A stretch of 64,000 bases of DNA from Bretschneidera sinensis (taxonomy: Eukaryota; Streptophyta; Magnoliopsida; Brassicales; Akaniaceae): contig CM043705.1 of assembly GCA_023935145.1 (NCBI GenBank), positions 23,588,290 to 23,652,289 of the forward strand, given 5' to 3'. Below, piece by piece: positions 33,859 to 47,140 of the stretch; the first letter of the stretch is position 1; each line of letters begins with the position of its first letter. Under the pieces are notes generated by a model. That model ran no database searches. It was not told where the DNA came from and saw nothing but the letters and a program-made list of their open reading frames with translations. The position numbers and the translations under genes are program-made.

Positions 33859-36800
33859 ATGTCAGCACTTAGTAGAAAGACTCAAGAACTTAGAAAACGC
33901 TTGGCTTTACTAAAAGAAGTTGCACTTTCTACAAATCAACCCCCACCTCACCAAGAAGGGAGGCTAGCGTCGGAGGAGTCAGATAATTTTTCACATCACT
34001 TGTCAGACGAGGAAGAAGACATACCTGACTTAGAAGACGCAAGTAAGGAAGACGAAGTACCAATGGCTGAAACTATTAGGCAAATGTCTTCTTCAACTGA
34101 TGGGGGAGCTGCACCAACTTGTATTACTTATCCAGAACCAGCAGTTGGCAAGATAGCTGAGTTCGAACTGAAGAGTGGGTTCTTGCACCATTTGCCCAAA
34201 TTCCATGGGCTTACTAACGAAGATCCTCACAAACATCTCAAGGAGTTCCAGTTTGTGTGTTCAAGTATATGCCCACAAAATGCGGATCTCAACGTTCTGA
34301 AGCTGAAGTCATTCCCTTTTTCACTTGAAGATAGGGCAAAGACTTGGTTGTTTGATCTACCCTCGGGTTACATCAACACATGGGAGAAGCTTATGACTGA
34401 GTTTCTGACTAAGTACTTCCCTGCCTCAAGGATTACTGTCTTGAGGAAGCAGATAACTGGAATTGAGCAAAGGAAGGAAGAGGCGTTCTATGCCTACTAT
34501 GAGAGATTCAAGAGCTTAATTGCATCATGTCCTTCACATGGGATGAAAGAAGGGAATCTTCTCACTTACTTTTATGAAGGACTTCTCCCCCTCGAACGTC
34601 AATTGTTAGATGCTGCTGCCGGAGGTTTTTTTGTCGATAAGACACCTGATGTTGCTAAGGAGTTACTCGCCCAACGTGCTCTTAATTATCAACAATACGA
34701 GGGAGTGTTAAACTCCACTCATGGGGTGAATGAGGTATCTTCTAACTCTGCTCTTGAGGAAAATGTTAATAAAATGTCTACTCTTCTGTCTCAGGTACTG
34801 AATGTGAATGGAGCACAAGTACAACAAGTTGCTCAAATCTGTGGTGTGTGTTGTACTCAAGGGCATCCAACTGACCAATGTCCCCAACTGATCAACAATG
34901 GAGGATGAGAGTCTCTTAACGCTGTTGGGTTTCAAGGTAATCAAGGTGGACAAAGGTACAACCCTTTCTCTAACACATATAACCCCGGGCTTAGAGATCA
35001 CCCCAATTTTCGTTGGGCCAACAATGATAATGTTCAGAACCCTCAAGGTCAAGGGCAAGTGTTTCCACCCCCTCAAGGTTTGTTTATGAGGCCTCAGGTA
35101 CCTCAAAACTTTGTCCCTAATCCTATTGTACCTACAAATTCTGTTGCTTCTAATTATGATGAAATTTTAAAGTCTCTTGCTCAAGGGCAACAGAATTTAA
35201 CTACTGCTACTCAAGCTCTTGTTACAGGTCAACAGGCTCACACTAAGGATATTGCAGAGCTGAAGAAGCAATTGGGACAAGTGGTGGACTTCATGGGGAA
35301 GATAACAGAGAGTGGAAAATTGCCTAGCAACACTGTTCCCAACCCAATTATCGAGCAAGCTAAAGTTGTTACCACAAGGAGTGGCAAGACCCTTGTGGAT
35401 GTTCTTAAAACTCAGAAGAAAGCCAAAGTGACCCACCATGAGGAAGAGGACGTTGAGAGCACCAAGAAGGAAATACAGAAAGTTCCCACCACCACAATGG
35501 CAGAAATGATTGGTCCTCCATCATCTGAGAATGCTTTAAAACCTCAAGGTAACGAACAAAACCCTAAACACTCTTTTGATTCTAATCCTTTTGCTCATGT
35601 ACCTTTTCCTAGAAGGTTTGCCAAAACCAAGAAGGATGAATCTGATCAGGCCATCTTGGAGATTTTTAAGAAGGTACAAGTCAACATGCCTTTGATTGAG
35701 TGCTTGAAGCAAGTGCCAAGATATGCCAAGTTTCTGAAGGAGCTTTGCACTACAAGGAGGCAGACTCGTGAGAAGGAGGTGGTGAAGTTGAATGAGACAG
35801 TCTCTGCTGTCATCCAAAGGAAATTGCCACCAAAGCTTAAGGATCCAGGGAGTTTTTCTGTTCCTTGTGTGATTGGTACCAACAAATTTGATAATGTCAT
35901 GCTAGACTTAGGAGCTTCAATTAATGTGATGCCTTATAGTCTTTATGCTTCTTTAGAGCTAGGTGCACTTAAAAGTGATAATGTTGTTATCCAATTGGCT
36001 GATCGATCTAATAAGTATCCTAAAGGATACGTTGAAGATGTTCTTGTGCAAGTAAATCAACTCATTTTTCCTGCAGACTTTTATATCATTGATATGGAAG
36101 ATTCTCCCCTAAATTCTACTCCGTTGCTTTTAGGGCGCCCATTCATGAGGATCGCAAGAACAAAGATCGATGTTTATGAGGGAACTCTAACCATGGAATT
36201 TGATAATGAAGTTATACGCTTCAACATCTTTGAAGCCATGAGGTATCCATTGACTGACATTAAACCCTGTTTTTCTATTGATGATATTAACTCACTTGCG
36301 CAGAGATTTTTGGAAGCAATGGAAGAGGATGAGTTGAAAGTAACACTCTCTCAAGGAGTTGGTTATACTGAGAATGGAGAATCCATTTCTAGGGCTGAGT
36401 TAGAGAAGGCTGAAGAGCCCATTGTGATCAAAACCGTAGCCTCCCTTGAGGCCCGACCCATATTACCAAGGTCTATTCCTCCTTTGTCCTTTCCTATTTC
36501 CACTAACAAATTTTTACCTTCAGTGATACAGACCCCTACACTTGAGCTTAAGGTTTTGCCAGATCACTTGAAGTATGTCTTTTTGGGGGACAATGAGACG
36601 CTGCCTGTTATTATATCCTCGAAGTTGGAGGAAGACCAAGAAAAGAAGCTTGTGGACGTTCTGAAGAAGTACAAGACCGCCATTGGTTGGACTTTGGCAG
36701 ATATCAAGGGAATTAGCCCAACCATGTGCGTCCATAGGATCTTGTTGGAGGATGGTGCCAAACCCACCAGAGATGCCCAGAGACGCCTACATCCACCTAT

Positions 36801-39444
36801 GATGAAGGTTGTGCAAGATGAGGTAATTAAGTTACTTGATTGTGGCGTTATTTACCCTATTTCAGATAGCAAGTGGGTGTCTCCTATTCAAGTTGTGCCA
36901 AAGAAGTCAGGAGTTACTGTGGTAAAGAATGAGGAGAATGAGCTTGTACCTCAAAGAGTGGTAACTGGTTATCGAGTTTGCATAGACTATAGGAAGCTCA
37001 ATGCTTCAACAAGAAAGGACCATTTCCCTCTGCCCTTCATCGATCAGATGCTCGAGAGGTTAGCTGGTTATCCTTTTTATTGTTTTTTGGATGGATATAG
37101 TGGGTACAACCAGATCTGTATAGCGCAAGAGGACCAAGAGAAGACCACCTTCACTTGCCCTTTTGGCACTTATGCTTACAGACGTATGCCATTCGGATTG
37201 TGCAATGCACTAGGTACGTTTCAACGTTGTATGCTCTTCATTTTCTCTGAATACATCGAGAATATCATTGAGGTCTTTATGGATGATTTTAGTGTCTTTG
37301 GTAGAGATTTTGATGCATGCTTAGGAAATTTGGAACTTATTCTGAAACGTTGTGTTGAAACAAACTTGGTTCTAAATTGGGAAAAATGTCACTTCATGGT
37401 GACTCAAGGGATTGTTTTAGGACATATCATATCTGCTAGGGGGATTGAGGTTGATAAATCTAAGGTAGATCTTGTGCGTTACTTACCCTCTCCCACTTGT
37501 GTGAGAGAGGTTCGTTCATTTCTTGGTCATGCAGGATTTTACAGGAGGTTTATCAAGGATTTCTCCAATGTATCAAGGCCCTTGTGCTGTTTACTTCAGA
37601 AGGACACTCTCTTTGAGTTTGATGAGGAGTGCAAGAAAGCTTTTGAGAAGCTGAAGGAGTTATTGACTACTGCTCCCATCATGTCTCCACCTAATTGGTC
37701 CTTACCTTTTGAATTGATGTGTGACGCCTCAGATTACGCCGTTGGGGCTGTTTTGGGACAAAGAATGGACAAGAAGCCCTATGCCATCTACTATGCCTCT
37801 AGGACACTCAATGATGCTCAACTAAACTATTCCACAACTGAAAAAGAGCTCATTGCTGTTGTTTTTGCCTTAGATAAATTTCGCTCTTATTTACTTCAAA
37901 CTAAAGTTGTTGTTTATACTGATCATGCAGCTTTGAAGTATCTAATGACAAAGAAGGAGGCCAAACCGAGACTGATTAGATGGGTGCTTTTGCTTCAAGA
38001 ATTTGATTTGGAGATCAAGGACAAGAAGGGGAGTGAAAACTTGGTAGCTGACCATTTGAGCAGACTTGTTCATGAGGAGGACGTCCTACCCCTGCAAGAA
38101 TCATTCCCAGATGAGCAGCTCTTTGGGATTGAGGTAAGTGAGCCTTGGTATGCTGATATTGTGAATTATTTAGTTACTAGGCAATTTCCTGACACTTTAC
38201 CTCGTTCTAATAAAGAAAAACTTAAGTATATGGCTAGGCATTACATATGGGATGAACCTTATTTGTGGAAGCATTGTAGTGATCAAATCATTAGGAGGTG
38301 TGTCCCTGAATCTGAGCATAAATCGATACTTGCCTTTTGTCATTCTGAGTCTTGTGGTGGACACTTTGGTGCTCGTAGGATAGCTCGTAAGGTATTAGAT
38401 TGTGGTTTTTTCTGGCCTTCTATTTTTAAGGATGCATACTTGTATTGCATGACTTGTGACAGGTGCCAGAGGACAGGTAATTTAGGCTCTAGGGATCAGA
38501 TGCCCATGGCCCATATTATAACTGTTGAGATTTTCGATGTTTGGGGCATTGATTTCATGGGGCCGTTTCCTTCATCTAACGGGTTTCTTTACATTCTTTT
38601 GGCTGTTGATTATGTGTCTAAGTGGGTGGAGGCTAAAGCCACCAGAACTAATGACTCTAAAGTTGTTGTAGATTTCTTGAGATCTAACATATTTGCTAGG
38701 TTTGGAATGCCTCGTGTGATTATTAGTGATGGTGGATTACACTTCTGCAACCGTACAATTGAGGCCTTGCTCAAGAAGTACAAAGTGACTCATAAGGTGG
38801 CAACACCTTATCATCCTCAGACGAGTGGACAAGCAGAGGTCTCAAATCGTGAGATTAAGAGGATTTTGGAGAAGACTGTGGGCCCTACACGCAAGGATTG
38901 GAGCAAAAGACTTGATGATGCACTTTGGGCTTATAGGACAGCTTACAAGACGCCAATTGGGATGTCTCCATTCAGACTCGTCTATGGTAAAGCGTGTCAC
39001 TTACCATTTGAGCTTGAGCATAGGGCATGGTGGGCTGTTAAGTCTTTCAACATGGACATTGATGAGGCTGGTTTACATAGAAAACTCCAACTGAATGAAC
39101 TTGAGGAAATCAGAAACGAGGCATATGATAGTGCATGGATCTACAAGGAGAAAACTAGAGCTTTTCATGATAAGATGATCCGTGGCAAGGCCTTTGTTGT
39201 GGGCCAAAAAGTTCTTCTCTTCCATTCTAGACTTAAACTTTTTCCTGGTAAGTTACGTTCTAGATGGGTGGGTCCATTCATTGTCACTAATATTTTTCCT
39301 CATGGTGCTATGCAGATAAAAAGTGACAAAACTGGAAATGAATTCAAGGTGAATGGTCATCGCTTGAAACCTTACTATGAGGCTTTTGAGGAGCATACTG
39401 TGGAGGATGTACCCCTCCTAGAGGTGCCACTCACAAAGGACTAA
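33859..39444 (+). pseudogene. gag-pol: Athila gag-pol of A3, one nonsense codon
   Basis: A single frame of 1861 codons is interrupted only by TGA at 34906-34908; A4 has TGG (Trp) there. In order: Gag domain (about residues 95-300), CCHC knuckle CGVCCTQGHPTDQC (about 328-341), the stop at codon 350, protease with MLDLGAS (about 683), RT with FMDDFSVFG (about 1140), RNase H with CDASDYAVG (about 1290), and integrase with its HHCC region and catalytic Asp, Asp and Glu near 1565, 1624 and 1660. The RT motif reads FGLCNALG, where A4 has FGLCNAPG, a Pro-to-Leu change at a well conserved site. The start is the first ATG after the leader (MSALSRK). It is nearly intact. Confidence 0.93.
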
Positions 39445-41138
39445 AAACAAGGTACAAAGTCTAGGCTGAAAGACTGTAAACATTAAAGCGCTGCTTGGGA
39501 GGCAACCCAATTCAACCGAAGCTGTGGAGGAGTCATTAACACAGATTTGCATTTTCTTTCTCTCTTCCATTTACGTTGGTTGATCTTTATATGTTATTTG
39601 TTTTGTGTGATTTTCGTAAATACCTTACCCATGTTTATATTCTATATTACATGCTTATTCTGATATACATTGAGGACAATGTACCATTTAAGTGTGGGAG
39701 AGGGATTTACATCTTTTTGAGTCATATCATTGCTTTTTAGGTTTTAGGACCTCTTCCAACTCAATGATGAAACTGATTCTTAATGGTTTTTAAAGAGTTT
39801 GAGCATACTTTTAAAGATAAAACAAGAAATGGAGTTAATTTGCTTATATTATAGTCATACTTGGAAATTGAAATTTTGATGCACATTAGCCTTGATTTGA
39901 GTAATCTGTTGCCTTAGAGTGAAGCATGGAGACATATTGAATGATACTTGCATAATCCCACAATATTTGTGAGTTTTTCGAGCCTTATAATTGATTCATT
40001 ATGCATATCAATTCAAATTCTCTTCTGAGTGCATCTTGTGAATATAATGTTTTCTAGAACTTGCTTTTAAACCACTTGAGACGATCGTACATGTTCAGAT
40101 TTGGAGAAGAAGGAGGCAAATTAGGATTTTACCACCATGACTAAATAGCCTTTAACCTGATCATGATTTGACCCCTAGATAGCATTTTGAGCATGAATTA
40201 GCTTATTTTCTTCATTAACCCACATTCATTTACCCTTATGAACTTAAAACACTTTACCTACTATTTTTCCTTGGAACTAGGGAGCTTGGATCTTGTTTAT
40301 ATTGATTTGTAATGTGGAGATGGTGGAAAAGCATAAGTGTGGGGGAATTTCATATGGTTCTAAGGTGGTTGTTTCGAAAAAAAAAACAAAAAAAAAAAGA
40401 AGATAAAAGGAGTAATAGGAAAAAAAAATTGCTGTGTTTCAAAAAAATACAAGTTCTGAAGAATTGGGAGTATTATGAGTCTTTAAAGCAAGTTGAAAGC
40501 CAAAGTGATTAAATCCACCCTATTGTGATGGAAACGTGGTACTTAATAATGATGATCTATTTATGACGTTATTGAATGCTTTCTAGTTCTAAGGAAATTT
40601 TGTGACATCCTTTCTCTTCTTTCTTATGAAACCTTGACCCTTTAGCCCCATTACAACCCTTTCAAAGACCTCCTGATCCTTTGATGTTCTGTTTTTGATG
40701 TGGAGAGTGGGTGCACAAGCAAGCCTATGGTTTAAACTGTTTTCACAAGTGATTGAGTAATTAGTATAGCTAGTACCACATTTAAATGAGTGAAAACCAG
40801 AGTGACGCATTGTGAGAAGTAAAATTTGATACTATTTGTGCATTAACTCGAGGGTGGCATATTACACTTACTCTTGGCTGATTATTCACACACACACACT
40901 CAAAGTACGAATGTTATATAATCTTAATAACTCCGTAGCTTCTTTATTTGAGGTAAACTTGTGCTCTCCGTACTTTATTATGCCATATTACCTAAGGGAT
41001 CTCTGAGACGTAAGTTGGAAGGATTAGAGTCATTTAATTTGTGTTATGTCATTGTGGTGTCATTTAGTTTATGTTGTTTCTCTTGAGATTCTACTAGGTT
41101 ACATACTGTTGTTTTGCTAAGGGACTAGCCAAAGCTAA
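39445..41138 (+). other. Athila A3 3' non-coding spacer
   Basis: This stretch lies between the pol stop and the purine tract and has no open frame of note. It begins with a conserved block (GCTGCTTGGGAGGCAACCC at about 39490-39508), contains an A-rich run (about 40376-40400) and remains closely similar in A1, A4 and A5. Athila elements with env-like genes carry them here, so this family has either lost or never had one. Confidence 0.7.
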
Positions 41139-41151
41139 GTGTGGGGGAATT
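41139..41151 (+). other. Polypurine tract of A3
   Basis: GTGTGGGGGAATT directly precedes the 3' LTR and fits the plus-strand primer of Athila elements. The same sequence precedes the 3' LTRs of A4 (reverse strand, 45433-45447) and A5. Confidence 0.8.
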
Positions 41152-43026
41152 TGATAGGAACACTTTGTGTTACGTTTTTAATGCCTTTCCTACCCTATTT
41201 GGCTTTGTAATTCTCTTAACTTTGTTATTTTGAGCTTAGTTTCTTTTCTTAGTATTTAGAAAGCTTGTGAACGTGGGAATGGTAAAATAAGGTGCTAAAA
41301 TGAGTTTTCCTAGTTACTTTAGGAAATCTAAGTGGATTAAGAAAATAGTCTTATCATTCTAAAAAAACTTTTCTAATTATGGAAACTTTCCTTATCTATT
41401 ATTTTCTGATTTCTTTGTAGGGTTCCACCATGGAATTATTTGGATGATGTGTCAAAACACAAGAGAATATTGGAGTCCATTAGTGACATGGGTATGTCCA
41501 ACCTAACATGGGCTTGCACAACAAAAGATCACATAATCTCTTGTCAACTAAGCAAGGTGCAAGGTCCAAGCCCAAAGTGGAGGAAGATTCGGATGCAACA
41601 GCCTACTGGATTTTGGCCCATCATAACAGGCCCAAACAATATCATTTTTGAGACTTTCTTAGGTCCAAATTGAAGTTCAAGACGTCTTCTTTCCAGCCCA
41701 ACAAGTTTCACCTCATTTGGAGATGTGTGGAAGAAGATATGACCGTTTGAATTCTACTAGTTGGGTCCTCCTGAAATTTCGGGATTGTATTCCTCTTTCT
41801 TACTTTTGGCCATTCCTTGATTCTTTGCATGTTTTAGGGATTGTTTCTTTGCATGTTTCATGGCTTGTTTTTAGCATTGTTTTCTTGCTTTTCCTAAGCT
41901 TAGAGGGTTGTTCTAAGCTCTATAAATAGGGTGTTTGTAAGCTGAAAGAGATCATCTTTTCTCTTGGAACCATCTCTACTCAAAATTCAAGAAGCAAAAG
42001 GCTAAAACACTCCACCATTCCTTCTCCAATTGTGAGCACATTAGGACTTTTCCAAAATGTGTTCTCCTTCATCTATCATCATAGCCGTGAGGTTCATCAC
42101 CATTAACATCTCAAGCTTCCTTGAGTGTGTTCAAGAAGTGTACCCCTTACGGCTATTCTTTTTAATTGTTTCAGCCTTGGATTCTTATGTTAGATATTAT
42201 TATTAATTCAATGAGTTGGTTAATTTTCAGATTTATTCTTTAATGTTTTTGAATTGTTCATGATATGTAGACATATTAATTCATTACATATGTTGAATTT
42301 TCAGTTCTGTTATATTGAAAACTTTGATATTGCAAATCATTGAAGCCATAATCGCACTTTCGATCACCTAATTGATCTGGAGTACGATTTAAAGTGGTAA
42401 AAGCTATGAACAATAGCCAATGTTCTGGAAATTGCATGTTCTTTATCCATGGACTTTTTTTCATAGGAATAAGGAACATGTTATTGAATCATAATTCCTT
42501 TTGATCTTAATGATTTGTTTAAGTAATTGTAAGGATGCGCTGAGTATTAACTTGATTGCTTAAACAAAATAACTAGCTGATGGACTTTTCCTAAGCTTAG
42601 TGATTATCTAAGAAGGAATTTATAAAGTGCATGATCTCTTTAGGCTTGCACTTTGATTCAATTCTGATATGTGATTGAGGCACGAATTCGTTGTCTACAT
42701 TGAAACAATTTGATTAGTCATTTAACAAACTTGATTTTCTGAATTGTGAGAGAAAATGATCAATTGTAAATAATTGTTCTTTAATTTCCTTAGTAAAATT
42801 AGTAAAAAGAAAAATCAGATCATGAAAACCCCCTAATCTTATGTAATGTTAATAGATGTAGATTTATATTTGTTTATAAACTGCTAATTAAACCAATCAA
42901 ATCATTTATTATTATTTTTATGAAGTATAGAGTACCCGCAATCCCCGGCCAATAACGATACCCTACTAATCACTTTACTACAATCTTCTGCAGGGTTTGT
43001 TGATGACCGAAATAAACGGTCTATCA
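41152..43026 (+). repeat. 3' LTR of Athila A3
   Basis: This 1875-bp LTR has the same length as the 5' LTR. Its TATA box TATAAATA is at 41921-41928. Differences from the 5' LTR are scattered substitutions. Confidence 0.93.
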
Positions 43027-43031
43027 ACCAA

Positions 43032-43504
43032 CCCGCCTGCTGTGCCGGGGCGACTTTTTTGTTTCAGAATAAGACTTGGACGATTATCCCTACCCTCGGT
43101 AGCTTACGAGTTTACGTCCATCCCTGGTCGGGTACAGTTTCCTTTCGATTTCTCCCTTGTAGCTGTTACCCGAATTCGCGCAAGTGTGTCCACACCCCCC
43201 AAACTGACTTGACGAGGAATCCATTCTCGCGAACAAACACAACCCCTACACACACCTAGGAGCACCCCTTCCTGCATATCCATACAAGACCCGAGTAGGC
43301 GGGTCGAGGTCCTACGAGGTACCCACTACTCGGAGTACCCTCCCAAAAGGAAAAAAGATGTGTCTGTCAGGTTCGGTTCTTCTTAGTTGGATTGGGCGGG
43401 TTCGACCAGAAATGCTATGCTTACACACAAGACTACCCCTCTTCCCGAAAGCTTCGCGGGGACTACTTTACGACGACGGACGACCGCCCGTAGGGGGTTT
43501 ACTG
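43032..43504 (-). other. nad4: nad4 intron 1, further part
   Basis: This is mitochondrial-like sequence that rejoins 31757 when A3 is removed, so it continues nad4 intron 1 towards exon 1. It ends at the LTR of A4 without reaching exon 1. No recognisable gene lies here. Confidence 0.65.
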
Positions 43505-45432
43505 TGATAGACCGTTTATTTCGGTCATCAACAAACCCTGCAGAAGATTGTAGTAAAGTGATTAGTAGGGTATCGTTATTGGCCGGGGATTGCGGGTACT
43601 CTATACTAAAGAGTCATAAAAATAATAATAAATGATTTGATTGGTTTAATTAGCAGTTTATAAACAAATATAAATCTACATCTATTAACATTACATAAGA
43701 TTAGGGGGTTTTCATGATCTGATTTTTCTTTTTACTAATTTTACTAAGGAAATTAAAGAACAATTATTTACAATTGATCATTTTCTCTCACAATTCAGAA
43801 AATCAAGTTTGTTAAATGACTAATCAAATTGTTTCAATGTAGACAACGAATTCGTGCCTCAATCACATATCAGAATTGAATCAAAGTGCAAGCCTAAAGA
43901 GATCATGCACTTTATAAATTCCTTCTTAGATAATCACTAAGCTTAGGAAAAGTCCATCAGCTAGTTATTTTGTTTAAGCAATCAAGTTAATACTCAGCGC
44001 ATCCTTACAATTACTTAAACAAATCATTAAGATCAAAAGGAATTATGATTCAATAACATGTTCCTTATTCCTATGAAAAAGTCCATGGATAAAGAACATG
44101 CAATTTCCAGAACATTGGCTATTGTTCATAGCTTTTACCACTTTAAATCGTACTCCAGATCAATTAGGTGATCGAAAGTGCGATTATGGCTTCAATGATT
44201 TGCAATATCAAAGTTTTCAATATAACAGAACTGAAAATTCAACATATGTAATGAATTAATATGTCTACATATCATGAACAATTCAAAAACATTAAAGAAT
44301 AAATTTGAAAATTAACCAACTCATTGAATTAATAATAATATCTAACATAAGAATCCAAGGCTGAAACAATTAAAAAGAATAGCCGTAAGGGGTACACTTC
44401 TTGAACACACTCAAGGAAGCTTGAGATGTTAATGGTGATGAACCTCACGGCTATGATGATAGATGAAGGAGAACACATTTTGGAAAAGTCCTAATGTGCT
44501 CACAATTGGAGAAGGAATGGTGGAGTGTTTCAGCCTTTTGCTTCTTGAATTTTGAGTAGAGATGGTTCCAAGAGAAAAGATGATATCTTTTAGCTTACAA
44601 ACACCCTATTTATAGAGCTTAGAACAACCCTCTAAGCTTAGGAAAAGCAAGAAAATAATGCTAAAAACAAGCCATGAAACATGCAAGGAAACAATCCCTA
44701 AAACATGCAAGGAAACAATCCCTAAAACATGCAAAGAAACAATCCCTAAAACATGCAAAGAATCAAGGAATGGCCAAAAGTAAGAAAGAGGAATACAATC
44801 CCGAAATTTCAGGAGGACCCAACTAGTAGAATTCAAACGGTCATATCTTCTTCCACACATCTCCAAATGAGCTGAAACTTGTTGGGCTGGAAAGAAAACG
44901 TCTTGAACTTCAATTTGGACCTAAGAAAGTCTCAAAAATGATATTGTTTGGGCCTGTTATGATGGGCCAAAATCCAGTAGGCTGTTGCATCCGAATCTTC
45001 CTCTACTTTGGGCTTGGACCTTGCACCTTGCTTAGTTGACAAGAGATTATGTGATTTTTTTTGTTGGGCAAGCCCATGTTAGGTTGGACATACCCATGTC
45101 ACTAATGGACTCCAATATTCTCTTGTGCTTTGACACATCATCCAAATAATTCCAAGGTGGAACCCTACAAAGAAATCAGCAAATAATAGATAAGGAAAGT
45201 TTCCATAATTAGAAAAGTTTCTTAGAATGATAAGACTATTTTCTTAATCCACTTAGATTTCCTAAAGTAACTAGGAAAACTCATTTTAGCGCCTTATTTT
45301 ACCATTCCCACGTTCACAAGCTTTTTAAATACTAAGAAAAGAAACTAAGCTCAAAATAACAAAGTTAAGAGAATTGCAAAGCCAAATAGGGTAGGAAAGG
45401 CATTAAAAACGTAACACAAAGTGTTCCTATCA
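43505..45432 (-). repeat. 3' LTR of Athila A4
   Basis: This 1928-bp LTR is longer than that of A3, mainly because it holds three units of the 24-bp minisatellite (about 44677-44757) just upstream of the TATA box on the minus strand. Its promoter block spans about 44588-45101. Confidence 0.92.
44677..44757 (-). repeat. 24-bp minisatellite upstream of the LTR TATA box
   Basis: Three tandem 24-bp units of the type ACATGCAAGGAAACAATCCC... lie here. The same array has one unit in A3, two in A1, A2 and A5 and three in both LTRs of A4. Diverged units occur in the CRM and TG LTRs. It lies roughly 60-130 bp from the TATA box. Confidence 0.75.
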
Positions 45433-47140
45433 AATTCCCCCACACTTAGCTTTGGCTAGTCCCTTAGCAAAACAACAGTATGTAACCTAGTAGAATCTCA
45501 AGAGAAACAACATAAACTAAATGACACCACAATGACATAACACAAATTAAATGACTCTAATCCTTCCAACTTATGTCTCAGAGATCCCTTAGGCAATATG
45601 GCATAATAAAGTACGGAGAGCACAAGTTTTCCTCAAATAAACAAGCTACGGAGTTATTAAGATTATATAACATTCGTACTTTGAGCGTGTGTGTGTGAAT
45701 AATCAGCAAAGAGTAAGTGTAATATGCCACCCTCGAGTTAATGCACAAATAGTATCAAATTTTACTTCTCACAATGCATCACTCTGGTTTTCACTCATTT
45801 AAATGTGGAGCTAGCTATACTAATTACTCAATCACTTGTGAAAACAGTTTAAACCATAGGCTTGCTTGTGCACCCACTCTCCACATCAAAAACAGAACAT
45901 CAAAGGATCAGGAGGTCTTTGAAAGGGTTGTAATGGGGCTAAAGGGTCAAGGTTTCATAAGAAAGAAGAGAACGGATGTCACAAAATTTCCTTAGAACTA
46001 GAAAGCATTCAATAACGTCATAAATAGATCATCATTATTAAGTACCACGTTTCCATCACAATAGGGTGGATTTAATTACTTTGGCTTTCAACTTGCTTTA
46101 AAGACTCATAATTCTCCCAATTCTTCAGAACTTGTATTTTTTTGAAACACAACAATTTTTTTTTTTCCTATTACTCCTTTTATCTTCCTTTTTTTTTTTT
46201 TTTTTTTTCCGAAACAACCACCTTAGAACCATATGAAATTCCCCCACACTTATGCTTTTCCACCATCTCCACATTACAAATCAATTATACAAGATCCAAG
46301 CTCCCTAGTTCTAAGGAAAAAGGGTAGGTAAAGTGTTTAAGTTCGTAAGGGTAAATGAATGTGGGTTAGTGAAGAAAATAAGCTAATTCAGGCTCAAAAT
46401 GGTATCTAGGGGTCAAATCATGATCAGTTTAAAGGCTATTTAGTCATGGTGGTAAAATCCTAATTTGCCTCCGTCTTCTCCAAATCTGAACATGTACGAT
46501 CGTCTCAAGTGGTTTAAAAGCAAGTTCTAGAAAACATTATATTCACAAGATGCACTCAGAAGAGAATTTGAATTGATATGCATAATGAATCAATTATAAG
46601 GCTAAAAAAACTCACAAATATTGTGGGATTATGCAAGTATCATTCAATATGTCTCCATGCTTCACTCTAAGGCAACAGGTTACTCAAATCAAGGCTAATG
46701 TGCATCAAAATTTCAATTTCCAAGTATGACTACAATATAAGCAAATTAACTCCATTTCTTGTTTTATCTTTAAAAGTATGCTCAAACTCTTTAAAAACCA
46801 TTAAGAATCAGTTTCATCATCGAAGTTGGAAGAGGTCCTAAAACCTTAAAAGCAATGATATGACTCAAAAAGATGTAAATCCCTCTCCCACACTTAAATC
46901 GTACATTGTCCTCAATGTATATCAAAATAAGCATGTAATATAGAATATAAACATGGGTAAGGTATTTATGAAAATCACACAAAACAAATAACATATAAAG
47001 ATCAACCAACGTAAATGGAAGAGAGAAAGAAAATGCAAATCTGTGTTAATGACTCCTCCACAGCTTCGGTTGAATTGGGTTGCCTCCCAAGCAGCGCTTT
47101 AATGTTTACAGTCTTTCAGCCTAGACTTTGTACCTTGTTT
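45433..47140 (-). other. Athila A4 3' non-coding spacer
   Basis: This is the counterpart of 39445-41138 on the other strand, with no credible coding frame. It contains long T-rich runs (about 46156-46208) and the conserved block next to the pol stop. Confidence 0.7.

Larger units (their letters stand above)
31758..43026 (+). mobile_element. Full-length Athila element A3 in nad4 intron 1
   Basis: This 11,269-bp element has two 1875-bp LTRs and a perfect 5-bp duplication, ACCAA (31753-31757 and 43027-43031). In order it has the 5' LTR, the tRNA-Asp primer site, a leader, gag-pol as one frame with a single internal stop, a 1.7-kb non-coding spacer, the purine tract and the 3' LTR. There is no env-like frame. 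The lineage is assigned from the RT motif FMDDFSVFG, the DLGAS protease motif and the tRNA-Asp primer. By eye the LTRs differ at about ten positions, which points to a fairly recent insertion. Confidence 0.95.

Noticed and set aside
43505..45432. CRISPR-like reading of the tandem 24-bp repeats
   Set aside because: There are no spacers between units; it is a direct tandem minisatellite in a plant LTR.
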